Shown here in pieces: positions 10,782-22,422 of a stretch of DNA of 64,000 bases; the stretch's first letter is position 1, and every line of letters starts with the position of its first letter. This DNA is from Mytilisepta virgata (Eukaryota; Mollusca; Bivalvia; Mytilida; Mytilidae): positions 27,580,593 through 27,644,592 of the forward strand of contig CM051516.1 in the NCBI GenBank assembly GCA_028015205.1, in the 5' to 3' direction. The position numbers and the translations under genes were made by a program. Under the pieces are notes generated by a model, which was given only the letters and a program-made list of their open reading frames with translations, was not told the DNA's origin and searched no databases.

Positions 10782-12470
10782 GAACATTCAAACAATTCAT
10801 AAAACAACATTCTGCAAATTAAAAATACAAGGTAATGTGTATATTTATGAATTGCAAATATGCTGGTACTGCACTTTATGTCATATATACAATTACTATA
10901 ATTAACTTCCACTAATGTAGTAATGTAATTTACTTCCTTGATTACATGTAAACATTTGTAAAGCTACAAATATTTTATCTTGTAAACATATCTTTAACAG
11001 TTGCCTAATATAGAGTGTTAATGTCATATCCTATCATTTTCTATCCATAACCCTCTTGAAATATTTCATTCATTTACGGTAATATATTATAAATTTCTCT
11101 GTATGTTTTATTTATAACACCAATTTGTGTAATCATTGTATGTAAATTTCTATGCTCTTAATGGGCCCTTTAATTGGAATAAACTCATTACTTACTTATA
11201 TATAATTGGAAGGGATAAAAAACTGAAGGATTATCATCGTTATTTAAGCAAAATTATTAAAATTCTCCTCTAATAACAGTTAAAATCAAAATACATGCAC
11301 TTTTCAATTTTTGAAAAATGGCATTGAAATTTTGACTGCAAGTTAAGGTCCTATACATCATCTACATGTTGTAGCCATAGTTATTGAAAAGTTTGTGCAT
11401 TTTACAATGAAAAACCTGCAATACACTTTTCCATCTTATTACATTTAAGTACATTGTTCAACAATTTTAGATCAAATATACACATGTATCCTTCCTACAA
11501 ATACAGAAAATTTACAATTTCCCACAGAACTTCTGTACCTGCATAAAATACAACTTACATGAATTTATATTTCCTTACAATAATCCTCTGAACACTTGTG
11601 CACAGTCCATAAATACATTTAACATTGTGTCAGGGAAGAAAATTTACAATAATTATTACATCATTTCCCAGGTAAGAAAATATATCACATGTGTTCTAAT
11701 ATAAATTATATCCCATGATTCAAAAGTTCAGCAACCAAAAAATCCATCTTTTGTTCATCCTTGTACATTTTCCATTTTACATTCAAAACATAAATAAGTG
11801 AGTCAATGAACCCTCAATTTGTATCAACACCAGATAATTGATCATATCTTAATATCATAGTTCATTTATTTCCTCACTCACTGTCACTGATCTATCTGAA
11901 ATAACTGTGCCAAATATGGTGAATGACACTAGGGTATGTGCCTTAATCCTTTTATGGACATTTTTAATTTAGCTTTGAACAGAAGAAACATGTGTCAGAA
12001 AATTGTTCTCTAAATATACACCTGATAAAAATTATCCGGAGGATCAATATTTATGATAGGTTAAAAATATCACACAGTCACGTAAAAAAAGTTGTATTAA
12101 TTTACGCCAACATTATTTTGCAGCATTTCTAAATATTTTTAATACATGTAAAGGGGTATGTACCATGTTCCTGGCCCTTCTGAGCAATCTCTGTGGGGTC
12201 AAATAATATGACAAGACTATAAAACTTTGTTATAATTAGGTATTTAATATACATGTAGTTGGAAAAGTCATCTCAAAGATTTAAAATTTATTTCAAATAT
12301 TCCTTATTTGCGAATGTTTGAGTTGTCTCCAATATGCATGAGTTATGTTTCCTGACAGAAGGTGTCATATATAACATAAAGGGCAAAAATTCTTCTCATT
12401 TCTTTTTTTAAATAACGAATTGGACAATAGACATCAGAAATCTGGGAAAATATATCTGATAACATAATCA
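10782..12470. other. AT-rich intergenic stretch, no feature seen
   Basis: No convincing exon, RNA gene or repeat boundary on either strand. Confidence 0.45.
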
Positions 12471-12474
12471 TTAA

Positions 12475-12704
12475 TGTTTGTTTGTTTAGTTGGGTTTTTA
12501 TGCCATTTTCAGCACATTTGGCTATATCACGGAGCCAGTTTTTATTGGTGGAGGAAGCAGAGTACCCAGAGAGAACCACCGACCTTCGGTAGGAATCGAA
12601 CACACCCCGCCACAAGTGAGATTCGAACTCACAACTTCAGTGTTGACAGGTTAGTGTTCATTAGTAGTCATGATGAACTACTTAGACCACTCGGCCACCG
12701 AGCC
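12475..12704 (-). mobile_element. tRNA-derived SINE
   Basis: Same family as 8909-9148. On the minus strand: 'cggtggccgagtgg', B box 'gagttcgaatctcac', 'cggtggttctctctgggtac', ending near 'tgctgaaaatgg'. It is shorter than the 63 kb copy in the middle segment. A TTAA-flanked MITE begins 7 bp beyond its tRNA-like end. Confidence 0.88.
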
Positions 12705-12710
12705 TAATCA

Positions 12711-12989
12711 TTAAGGTATCCGGACCATAATAGAAAATGATCGAAAATTGTATCTCTTTTTGACCATGAATGGCTGAACCAAACAATTTAAAGCTGGAAT
12801 TTTGTATATATATTTTTCTTAAGTTTAAAAACACTTTGTTGCTTATATGCAGAATCTGTAAAGATAAGTTAGTTATATTGGCATTTTCGAAGTTTGCCGA
12901 TAATTACCGAGGTCATTTCAATTGCGTTGTATGGAATATCCGGGAACTTATAAATAATCACGTGGTCATTTATGGTCCGGATACCTTAA
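12711..12989. mobile_element. 279-bp TTAA-type MITE
   Basis: Perfect 20-bp terminal inverted repeat TTAAGGTATCCGGACCATAA at 12711-12730 and 12970-12989. If the outer TTAA is the target duplication, the element belongs to a TTAA-specific class (piggyBac or Kolobok-like). The ORF at 12770-13099 starts inside it and is not a gene. Confidence 0.8.
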
Positions 12990-12994
12990 TGTGT

Positions 12995-14215
12995 GTTGAG
13001 AATATTGTTAGGAAGAAAAAATATTTTTGTAGAAAAATGACAATGGGTCCAATGACATCTATGGAAGACACCTTCACCAAAGAGCAGATTTATCTGTAAA
13101 TGGGAGACAACTCACACAGAGAATGGCATACCAGGGACCGCTCTGATTTTTTATTCAATCTGGCGACAGAATTTTATAGTTGGCAATATTTCTAGCAACA
13201 GAGTTTTTTCATCTTTTTTTTTTTAAATCTGGCACTTATGTGAAAACAGTTTAAATCGGATGCTTTTTAACACCTTTAAAATGTGTTTAAAAGCACTATT
13301 TCATAAAATTTCCAATCAGCAGAGATTGTGACATCACTTCCAGCTTAACATCAACCAACACATGTATGTGGAACAACCAATGTTTTATTAGGCTTGCACT
13401 TACCATCAAATTATTTCAGATGAAAAATAAATGTCATTAAAACTATTTCATCAAAAATACTTTTCAGGTCATGTTTCAAATAGTAATGAATGAAAGAACA
13501 ATTATGGATGGCAAAATGCTTCCAAAAGGAGGAGGGTGACAATTTTGAAACTGGCGACAAAAATGCTTTGGCGATAAGTTTTTGAATGCCTGCGCGACCC
13601 CTGCATACAAGCAATTTTTCCATCCACAAGTCATTAATTGTTTGAAAAGTTTTCCCATCCTGCTCAAGACGTTAAACAACAATTCATCCATCCATCCTGC
13701 TCAAGACTCCTTCCTCCTCCCCCAAAAAATGTCAAAATTCATTGAAAAAAATCATGTGTCTGGTAGATTTCTCTTTGTTCACTTGATATTTCTGACTCAT
13801 AATTAGGACACAGTCTGTTCCTAATCAAGAGGTTCTCAGATTGTACATAATCTCATTAGAAATTACTGATAAACAATTGGTCTGATGCTTACTGTCAGAT
13901 TGCTAGAATGACAGGGTCATTCACTTGTACATTCTGAATAATAACTCAGTACTTATTATAATCAGAAGTAAATTAAAATTCCCAAAGTTTCTACTCAGAC
14001 ATTTGGTCTTTAATGTAAGGTTAGGAAAAACCATGCATGCATTTCAGTGATTGACTATATATACTTTGCAATACATTAAATTAAAAAGTTAATTTACATG
14101 TCAAATTTGTTGTAAAATCAAGAATAAAGTGTATAATAGATAAGTTATATCAAATAAATATATGTTATCTCTGTTCTCGGAATATGAAATTTAGTCGTTC
14201 AACTCCGACAAGGCT
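12995..14215. other. Intergenic, no defined feature
   Basis: Contains overlapping ORFs on both strands at about 13411-13806, none with a recognisable family. The text around 13100-13600 ('ctggcgaca' twice) may be an old repeat. Confidence 0.4.
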
Positions 14216-14221
14216 TAGAAT

Positions 14222-14525
14222 TAGGCCTAAATTAAAATATTGTTTGTTTGCCATTCTCCTACCCAGAATTTTTTATGTGGGTAGGTAGGTAAATTATTTT
14301 ATTTTTTTTCTGGAAAACTTGTATACCTTCGAAACATTTCAATGTACTACCGGAAATCAAAACCGCATGTAACCCGGAAATCAGCACTCGATTCTAAACC
14401 GCAACCGGCAAAATTCCGGAATAAAAAAAAATGTTTTCAAAAACGGCAATAAAATTATTTGGGTCGCGGCGATTTTTTGGGGTCGGTCGGCTGACAGCAA
14501 ACAAACAATATTTTAATTTAGGCCT
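14222..14525. mobile_element. Long-TIR MITE, GGCCTAAATT family
   Basis: Near-perfect inverted ends of about 30 bp: 'ggcctaaattaaaatattg' from 14224 and its complement ending at 14524. The interior has 'gggtaggtaggtaaatt' near the left end and 'ggggtcggtcggctgacag' near the right. A related element sits at 23969-24390. Confidence 0.85.
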
Positions 14526-14850
14526 TAGGTAGAAATCCAAGCTTCATGCGGAGTTCGAATAAATTTCATATTGAGAGACAACATATCCCGCAACATAAAA
14601 CCTGTCAAAAATGCCTTGAAAACTGAATTTCTGCATGAAGTGAGCAACATAAAAAATGGCAAAATCATTGCATTTCACTACGTCATTAGGAAAATTCCAA
14701 GGTTTTTGTACTGTGACGTCACAGCAAAATTGATATACAGTTAATACATATTGTCTGCTCATATAGAAAAGTTGCAGGGTAAATATTATTATAATGCTCA
14801 GACAAACAGAATTGTGAATGGAGCTCTAGTTGTGTACTTTTAGCCCCACA

Positions 14851-15111
14851 CTGTTTAGTTTAGTTGGGGTTTTACACCGTTTTCAGCACATTTTGGCTAT
14901 TTCGCGACGGTCAGTTTTTATTGGTGGAGCAAGCCGGAGTACCCAGAGAGAACCACCGACCTTTGGTAGGAAAATTGGCAATACTTGTCAATTTAGATCG
15001 GAGTCGAACACAACCCGCCACAGGTGAGATTCGAACTCGCAACCTCAGTGTTGACAGGCTAATGATCTTTAGTAGGCATGACGAACTACCTAGACCACTC
15101 GGCCACCGATA
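14851..15111 (-). mobile_element. tRNA-derived SINE, long form
   Basis: Same family as the 8.9, 12.5 and 63 kb copies. The head on the minus strand is 'cggtggccgagtggtctagg' and the B box is 'gagttcgaatctcacc'. It retains the 'aattgacaag'-type middle segment (about 14970-14995) also seen at 62995-63248. Confidence 0.88.
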
Positions 15112-15119
15112 CCCTGCCC

Positions 15120-15755
15120 TACATTGTAGCTAGTCATGTAAAATTTATACATTTACAAAATGTATGATCTGATTTGTTGAATTGTTCAGTAAAAAATAAT
15201 GTTTATCTTACTTAACTTATTATTTTAGTGCACAAGTTCCATTTGGCACCCCCATCAGTATACCTTTATGCTTATTTTGTCTAAGATATAAACAGCTGGA
15301 GCTGCCATATGGAATTCTTTCCTACATGTATTTTAGTAGTCATAGTTATTTCCTGTTAGGTCTAGTGCATTAAAAAAAAATTAATGCCGACTATGATTAA
15401 AAAAACACACATAAAAAAGTATGGCAGGAAAGAAGGCATGTCTCTCATGAAATTTTTCTCTTTACTTTAGAAAATGTTGGCACAATCTATGATATTAAAG
15501 AGGCAGTCCTTGAGTTTTTATACAAGTATTAGTAAAAGCAGATATTGAGGACGAGCTCCATTTTATTTTAAAGTGTATAGTATTTGATCAAACCCATATC
15601 CCCTTAAGCAGTTAATGAGAATCAACAAATAAAACCATGGCCGAAACGACAAAGACAGAATCGACAGGACGAACTGGTAGCATGGCCGAAATGTCCTGTT
15701 TCCATTACTCAATCTAAAACCTCAGACCAGAATATTTCTATGTTACAAAGCATAC
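15120..15755. other. Intergenic, nothing firm
   Basis: 'catggccgaaa' occurs twice, 50 bp apart (15637 and 15682), within a 26-codon ORF starting at 15637. No wider structure is visible. Confidence 0.35.
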
Positions 15756-15759
15756 CAAA

Positions 15760-16002
15760 ATGGCCCAAATGGGGGTAGATTTTTTCAGCTTTAGTAAAGA
15801 CAATACGCCTTCATCCAAGGTAGTTGACGGGCAGTCTTCTGGTGATCAAAATCAAAATCATGAAGTGTCAACATATAAACCAGATATCATTGTGGAAAAA
15901 TGTTCCAACAGAATAGTAATCAGCTTGGTAGTTTTTTTAATTCTTAATATTGCATCAAAACATTTTCCCAATAAACTGATTCAAAATTTTTCGGGCATGT
16001 AA
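15760..16002 (+). CDS. Candidate short ORF or first exon, unknown
   Basis: An ATG in good context (accaaaATGG) opens an 80-codon ORF. Its first half has balanced, protein-like composition (FSFSKDNTPSSKVVDGQSSG, then a polar Gln/Asn stretch); the last third is hydrophobic and AT-driven. I recognise no domain. It may be a chance ORF, an exon of an unseen gene or part of an old repeat. Confidence 0.22.
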   Translation: MAQMGVDFFSFSKDNTPSSKVVDGQSSGDQNQNHEVSTYKPDIIVEKCSNRIVISLVVFLILNIASKHFPNKLIQNFSGM

Positions 16003-16009
16003 CATAAAT

Positions 16010-17300
16010 CTCAAAGGCAAATTTATTTTGGAATGAGCGACTACTTTCAAAGGCTTCAAACACGGAGATAAACATGATTTCATCTTCAATAAAAGTTCTT
16101 TATGAGCATGAGTTATTAATTTTTTTTTTTTAACTTATAAAATACTCAGTCCTTTGTTCAATTTGTTGTTTTTTTTTATACATGTTGTATGTCTACATGT
16201 ATAAAAAGAACAACAAATGACCATAATATTTACCATTCTACAGCTAAAAACACAAAATTAGCTATGAGTAGTTATTATGGTGTACTCAGCAGTGTCATTT
16301 TATAATTTATATTTAGTCTTTTAGATAACCAAAGAAAAAACATAATAAAATTTGCAAAAATTCGGAAATTCCGAAATCATGTATTATCTCTTTTCGTTGA
16401 AAAATATTTTCAACAGCAGGTTTAAGCCTTCATAAAGGGAATTATCTTAATGATAGAATTTATATTCTATTTTAAGCTATAGCTACTACAGTAAGGCTAA
16501 GCAAGTCCATTCAAAAAAGTGGTGAAAAACGTTGAATCAAATGAAATATACTTCTTTTTAATACGATTTCCAAGTACATATTTAGCTTCAGAACTGAAAA
16601 TGTATTCGTGCTTACCTATTCATCTGTTGATAGGTACTGAGTTGATCCTAAAATTACGTAAGTCAATGCTGTTTGACTAAGAATTCGTCATTCAAAAACA
16701 CAGCCATTGAATATTCACAAGGACACCTGTTGGGGAAATTAGAGAAGTGAAGGGAGATAACTTTGAAACATTCGTTATTTTCCCGCTGTTCTACATTTTT
16801 TTTCAATCATCAAAATATTTTTTTCCCATTTCATGAGTTGAAATTGTTGTTTTGCTTCCAGATGTTTCTTTTTTTTTTTATACAAAAAGGACTACTATTT
16901 GTTAAAATCTTTTACATTTTCATAATTTTGATATTATTTAGGGCTATTTTAGTTTATTAAATTTCTGTTTTATAACAAAGAAATGCAATTTGACTTTGAG
17001 TATTTTCTGGTTTGATAAACGCACAGATTTATTTTAATTTTCAAGCTATGTAATAAATTGGTTTGAAAGCTGGTTTAATTTGGAGAATATTTAACTATCA
17101 ATCCAATTCAGTCTATTACAACTACAACACATTTTATTCCGATCAAGGGCCCACAGGGACAGCATGAGGGTAACATATATAGATTAAAGGAGAATGATTG
17201 ACAGTTACAATTTCAGAGTCATACAACATAAACATCAATATATCATATAGCAGTAATATGATTTTTTAAATAAAAGATAATAATATGAACTATAAAAAAC
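16010..17300. other. Intergenic, no feature seen
   Basis: AT-rich with long T runs. The 65-codon ORF at 16763-16960 is low-complexity Phe/Leu sequence and is not called. Confidence 0.4.
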
Positions 17301-17310
17301 AAAACAATTT

Positions 17311-17353
17311 GTGACGTCAAGGATTTATATAGTAGATACTATTTAAATCCTTG
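17311..17353. repeat. Near-perfect short palindrome at LINE edge
   Basis: Arms 'caaggatttatatagta' and 'tactatttaaatccttg' around a 2-bp centre, with 'gacgtc' words just outside. It lies immediately 5' of the LINE fragment at 17355. Confidence 0.7.
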
Positions 17354-17354
17354 G

Positions 17355-18262
17355 TGACGTGTCAACAACGAAAAAAGATACAAATACTTTCTGGCCAACT
17401 GTAAAATCTTTCTTTAAAACTAAAGGCAATAGAAATCCAAAAGAAACTATACTATCGGATGGTATTTCTAAAAACTTGTTGCAGATTGCGGCGGAAACCT
17501 ATTGTTTCGAATCCTCTTACCTATATTGTAAATCTCTCTTTGTCATCGTCGATCTTTCCCGATTGCCTGAAGGAGGTCAAAGTTGCCACAAGAAAAAACA
17601 GTGTTTTTGAGAAAGGCAATTACAGGCCAGTCACAGTTAGTGTTATCCCTGCTATATAAAAAATATTTGAAAATTCTATCCAAACACAGCTAGCTGATCA
17701 TTTTAATAAAATCTTCAATCCATATTTGTCGGAGGTTTGGTCTGGTTTAGGCTGTCAGTCTATTCTTTTACGTCACGGTATAATTGAAGGTAGGAAATAA
17801 AAGCCATCGACAACAACGAATACTTTTTTTCTGTCTTCGTGGATTTATCTAAAGCCTTTGGTTGTCTTCCTCACTACCTCCTTCTTCTGAAATTAAAATA
17901 TTATGGTCTGTCTGAATCTGCGGTTGAGATGCTCACCAGTTATTTAGCGAACAGGAATTCGTAACAATTTGAGTTGTATGCTTGATATCTATAAATGGGT
18001 GCCACAGGGGTCTATTTTTGTTCTGGTCGTGTTTAATATCTTTATAAATGATTTATTTTGCTTTGTACACAAATGTTTCTTATACAACTATGCAGATGAT
18101 ACTACTTTATCAAAATCTGGTAAATTGTTTAAATGCTGTAATTTCATCTCTTGAGGAGGATAGTAGATCTTTAATTGAGTGGTTTTCGGATAATAAAATG
18201 CACAACTGCATGTATGAACACGTCCAAAGTTCATTGTCAACAACAAAACAACACGTTATTAG
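17355..18262 (+). pseudogene. LINE reverse transcriptase fragment
   Basis: Pieces in shifting frames give the LINE ORF2 order. First comes FWPTVKSFFKTKGNRNPKE (linker between endonuclease and RT). Then follow NYRPVTVSVIPAI, FVDLSKAFG, WVPQGSIF...NIFINDL, and the catalytic YADDTTLS near 18090-18110, then EEDSRSLIEWFSDNKM. Several stops and frameshifts interrupt it (for example TAA at about 17657 and near 17800), so it is dead. The motif style fits CR1/Jockey-type non-LTR elements. Confidence 0.82.
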
Positions 18263-18270
18263 TCAGTACA

Positions 18271-20380
18271 AGCAGTGAAGGGGTATGATCATGTGGCAAG
18301 CTACACCGACTTATCAAAGAAACATGTTGTACAGATTTTGACTTTAAATTTTCTGACATTGTGCCTGCTATTGTTACTTTGTTAAATGTTGCTGTCATTA
18401 TACCTATGTGTCTAGTGTGTCATGAGAAAGGGTATTTTTCTCTCAGAATAGAATTATGAATATATCAGCATATAGAACTAACGTAAATTGTAAAACTTTA
18501 TTAAACACTTTAATATGCTTCTGTCATTAAGGAGTTTTACTTCATGCCAGCTTAATCTGTCTGGAAGACCAAAAACAAGAAAAAGATTTACAAATACTGA
18601 CATAACATTTTTCTTTTTCTTTCAAATAATAGCTGTTTATGTATATATTGTTCACATTTTATTGACTGTTTCTGTAATTTACATATCAAATATAATATTT
18701 AAAATAAAGCATAAAACTTGGAATATGTCTTTTATCATTGTTATTCGCTAGATATTAATTTCATGTTTCGTCGATACACGTTCACTTCTCCTAATGAAAT
18801 CTCCACTTCTCCCTAATCTGTCTTGGAGGGAGAAGTCATTTCTCCTACTTATTGAAGTTTATATTAGACCCTGATATACACCAAAAGGACATTATAGACA
18901 GGGTAAAAGTCTGGGTATCCATAAAACCGGTATAAACTCGCCACGCCCAGTGCATGTCTGTACCAAGTCAGTCTATCCGGACTATAGTTTCTATATGTTG
19001 GCGTTTTGTGCTTTTTATGTTATTTTTTTTCCCTGAGTGTTTGTCGATTGGATAGCGTTCATTTTATATTGACCTCTTCCATGTGTCTTCTATTATCCGT
19101 TTTGTTGTTTTTGTTTAAAGTGATTTGCTGTACAGTTGTATCGAAATCCCAGATCGAGAAAATTGATTTCCGCAACAGGTACATCGTCGGAAACCCACGA
19201 CCGGTCGCGCTTAAGCTTTGCTTTCACTTTCGGTGGTGGGCTTCCGACGATGAAACATGCAGGTACACAATCATCCATTGTTGGAAATTTGAAAAATACC
19301 CCAACCCGAATAATTTATTTAGATGCAAAGAAAGTTTACTACATTTTGGCATTAAATTAAGACACAATCATATATCTGTACAGTGTTTATATATCCGTCA
19401 AAGTAAATGCATTTCTGATCAGAGATAGATCGACTGCAGTCGAAGGAGAAATACTGCGGTTTCAGTTCTGAAGAAAAAAAAATGCAAAAATGATATAAAC
19501 TGTTAAAAAATATAAATAATAAGGAATTTAATGGCGTCTCACTCCCAGACAATTATGAACAAGACCGTTTTTCTCGAACTACAGTAAAAAGTACACACCG
19601 AGTGTCTGTTGGTATATTCATTCAACCCGTCGATATGCCATTCCTTATTGTGTTCCTAATAAAGTTTAAAGTTTATAACAAATAAATGCCTTCTCCTATA
19701 CATGGGTATAGACCTGGGATTAATCGTAGTTAGTCCCGGCTCTACCTAAGGACGATTCATTTAGGGAAGAGTCTTAAATAGACGAAATGCCTCAGAATTG
19801 GTATCACAGAATTAATTTGATTGCTTTTGTATTTTGAGCATAAACTAAAATACATGTCTTATGTTACCAACACATTATGACCATGTCCTATAGATAATTA
19901 ATTACTTAAATATATAGGTCTACATCGGGTTTTGTTAGTTTCCATAAAACGACAGTAATTATTTAAAATGATTTTCTGTATCGAAAATCCAGACTGAGAA
20001 AATTTAAATATACATGTAATGATCTTGTTCGTTGCTGTCACTTGATACCTCATTTCTCAATTTAATCTGAACTAAAAGAATAAATTTCACAGACGACTCG
20101 TGACAACATTTATTCGTTTTTCCGCAGATGAGCTTATTTAATTTCCAGTTCTGAGACCTACGTTTTGGTTTTGTTAAATCTTTTTCTTGAAATTCTAGGT
20201 GACGATACACGATCACCCCGGTGCACGTTGCATAGAAAAAAATACCCCTTTTGTAGATTTTGTGTGAAAACCATTTTGTTATGCAATATTTGGTTATGTA
20301 AATAGATACCTTCACAGCGTAACTTGTGTGGGCCATTAACTTAGATAACTCGAATTCTCAGAAAGGTTTCAATGGAAGTT
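18271..20380. other. Sequence between LINE fragments; hairpin at 19182-19252
   Basis: No gene assigned. A 21-bp inverted repeat with two mismatches has a left arm at 19182-19202 (begins CATCGTCGGAA) and a right arm at 19232-19252 (ends TTCCGACGATG), with a 29-nt loop. 'tatcgaaatcccagatcgag' at about 19139 has a diverged echo at about 19979, suggesting an old duplication. The 110-codon minus ORF at 20004-20336 has no recognised family. Confidence 0.4.
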
Positions 20381-20389
20381 ATCTGGTTA

Positions 20390-21130
20390 AACTTTAAACT
20401 CTGAAACAGATCCAACAAAATTATTCTCCATCCTTCCGAGTCTATAATGCAGCCTTATCAGAACTCGGCAGATTCCCTTTGTACTATAATATGACAAAAG
20501 CTATGCTAAAATATTATTATTTATTGCAAAGATCTGACTCTTCTTTTCAACTTCTGTTTGATGCATTTGTTGAATCTTAATATCTTCATGAATCCAAATT
20601 CTTTCCTGGACATCTGCTCTTGCAAAAAATAAGCACGCCTCTAAGTATTAGTATTGGCAGAGACATATATATGTCTCTGGTATTGGTAAACTTACTATGT
20701 CCTGTCTTAAAAATACTTTTCAGTAGAATGGACTCAACAGCTAAAGAAACATGCAGATGTAAATTATGTACTTATGTCGCTTGTAAAGGGCATTTTGGAT
20801 TTGAAAGGTATCGATCACATATAAAAAATTATAAACAGAGACGAAAACCGATCAGATTTCGTATATCAGCACATAAACTGGCCTATATAGAAACTGGTAG
20901 ATATAAAGGAACGCCCCGACACTTCAGAGTATAATCGGTGCTCCAAGGGTGAAGTTGAGGCTGAAATTAATTTTCCATTTAGTTGTGACGGCATGCGAAC
21001 TAACCGCAATAAATTGTTACCCATCATAGAAAAGACCTGTGCTAATTTTAAGATACTAGACCAAAAGGCAAAACTTTATTGGTTGCTAAATACTGAAAAC
21101 ACTGAGTTATTATATACTCTATGTGACTAT
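20390..21130 (+). pseudogene. LINE ORF2 C-terminal fragment
   Basis: Broken frames spell a LINE tail: SELGRFPLYYNMTKAMLKYY at about 20460-20520, then a stop and a shift. Next come FRISAHKLAYIETGRYKGTP at about 20858-20917 and a cysteine-rich tail continuing to 21147. The 'ISAHKLxxExGRY' and 'xxCxxC' pattern is the same domain as at 7725-7860 but from a different LINE lineage. It may belong with the RT fragment ending at 18262, separated by about 2 kb. Confidence 0.7.
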
Positions 21131-21749
21131 CTTAAAAATTGTACCTAGTAAGTAAAAACGTGGCTTACTTTGAAGCACCTTTTCGCACTGAATAATAGAG
21201 CTGTATCAGATGACTTGTCTCTCTACAATATATATACTGCTATATATATAATTTTTATTTATTATTAATAACTTTCTTCAGTATAATAAGTTAGCTTGTG
21301 TACTTGGGATATTGACTGTCCTTTAGCACCTGCCCTTGATGATCTCTGCATTTTGTTGACTTAATAAAACTTGAAAATTCTTTTTTAGTTTAAATACTTC
21401 ATTATTAAACTTGTTTATAACCTCGATCCTTGTTCAGCCTGCATGTGAATTAAAAAATGATGTTAATCTTCAACAACATTACAGACAGAACAATTATGCT
21501 GTGCAAAAATTTCAGTATCATGAATGTAGCAGTTTAAGTGATCAAAAGTCAGTCTCTTTGAGAGCATGTGACAAGAGTCTGTCGGTTACCTTAATACTAC
21601 TATTAAGTCTGTTCCAATATTTTAGCAAAAAAATTACTATACATCTATATAAAAATGGTATCTACCGAGCTCGCCATAGAGGGCCAAGTTACATGTTTTA
21701 CAATTTATTGTCGGTATATATCTGCAAATACTAAGATTGGCTTTTTCAA

Positions 21750-22235
21750 CAGGTTAATTATTGCAAGATTTTTAGGCAAAATTCTCTATTGGAGCTATTT
21801 ATCCGGCATTTTCAGATGTATACAATAGAACTGGTTTGATAGTCTGGTCAAACATGTACATAAACTTTTTAGTATCAGATGAAATACTCTAAAAAATTCA
21901 AGTTAATTTGAAAAACCCTTCATACCTCTGTTATATATATATCATTCAGTGCAGTAGCAAAATTGCCATTTAAAGTAAAAACAACACCAAGATATTTATA
22001 ATGTTTTACAGATTCACAAATTTTATATTTTCTATCTAAAAATGTTCTTTAGAGAGTCTACGGCTTTTATTAAACATCATAACTTTGGATTATGAGTAAT
22101 TGATATCAAGTCCTCCGCCATCACAGTATTCAAATACTTTATTCATACACTTTTGAGACCTTCAGAAGTTTCTGATAACAATCATAGGTCGTCTGCATAA
22201 ATCAGACAAGTATAGACCTATCTCTAATACTGAAT
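21750..22235 (-). pseudogene. LINE reverse transcriptase fragment, minus strand
   Basis: The minus strand near 22200 reads LIYADDL, stop, LLSETSEGLKS, then after a frameshift CMNKVFEYCDGGGLDIN, a stop and SKVMMFNKSRR. This is the YADD catalytic block of a non-LTR RT and the following 'EGLxxxxxxxxxYCxxWGLxIN' segment. It opposes the other LINE fragments and lies just upstream of PSMD13. Degenerate, with at least three lesions. Confidence 0.72.
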
Positions 22236-22422
22236 GGGTAATAAATATTCTTATTCTTATTCTAAACTAACGAATCAACAAGAAACAAAAAATAAATACA
22301 AAACAAGACCGCTCTCCATAACCATAAATATTATTATCCCTAGTAGCGTTCCATAGTTGGCATCTAGCACTTGTTACGTCCCTTGCTAACAATCTTCTGT
22401 GTTTGTTCAAAAAGAGATCGTC

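Noticed and set aside
16600..16620. Strong minus-strand donor (complement gtaagc) suggesting a first exon
   Set aside because: No coding sequence or matching acceptor could be linked to it on the minus strand.
20004..20336. 110-codon minus ORF
   Set aside because: No recognised domain, located among dead LINE pieces, basic and AT-driven; insufficient support.
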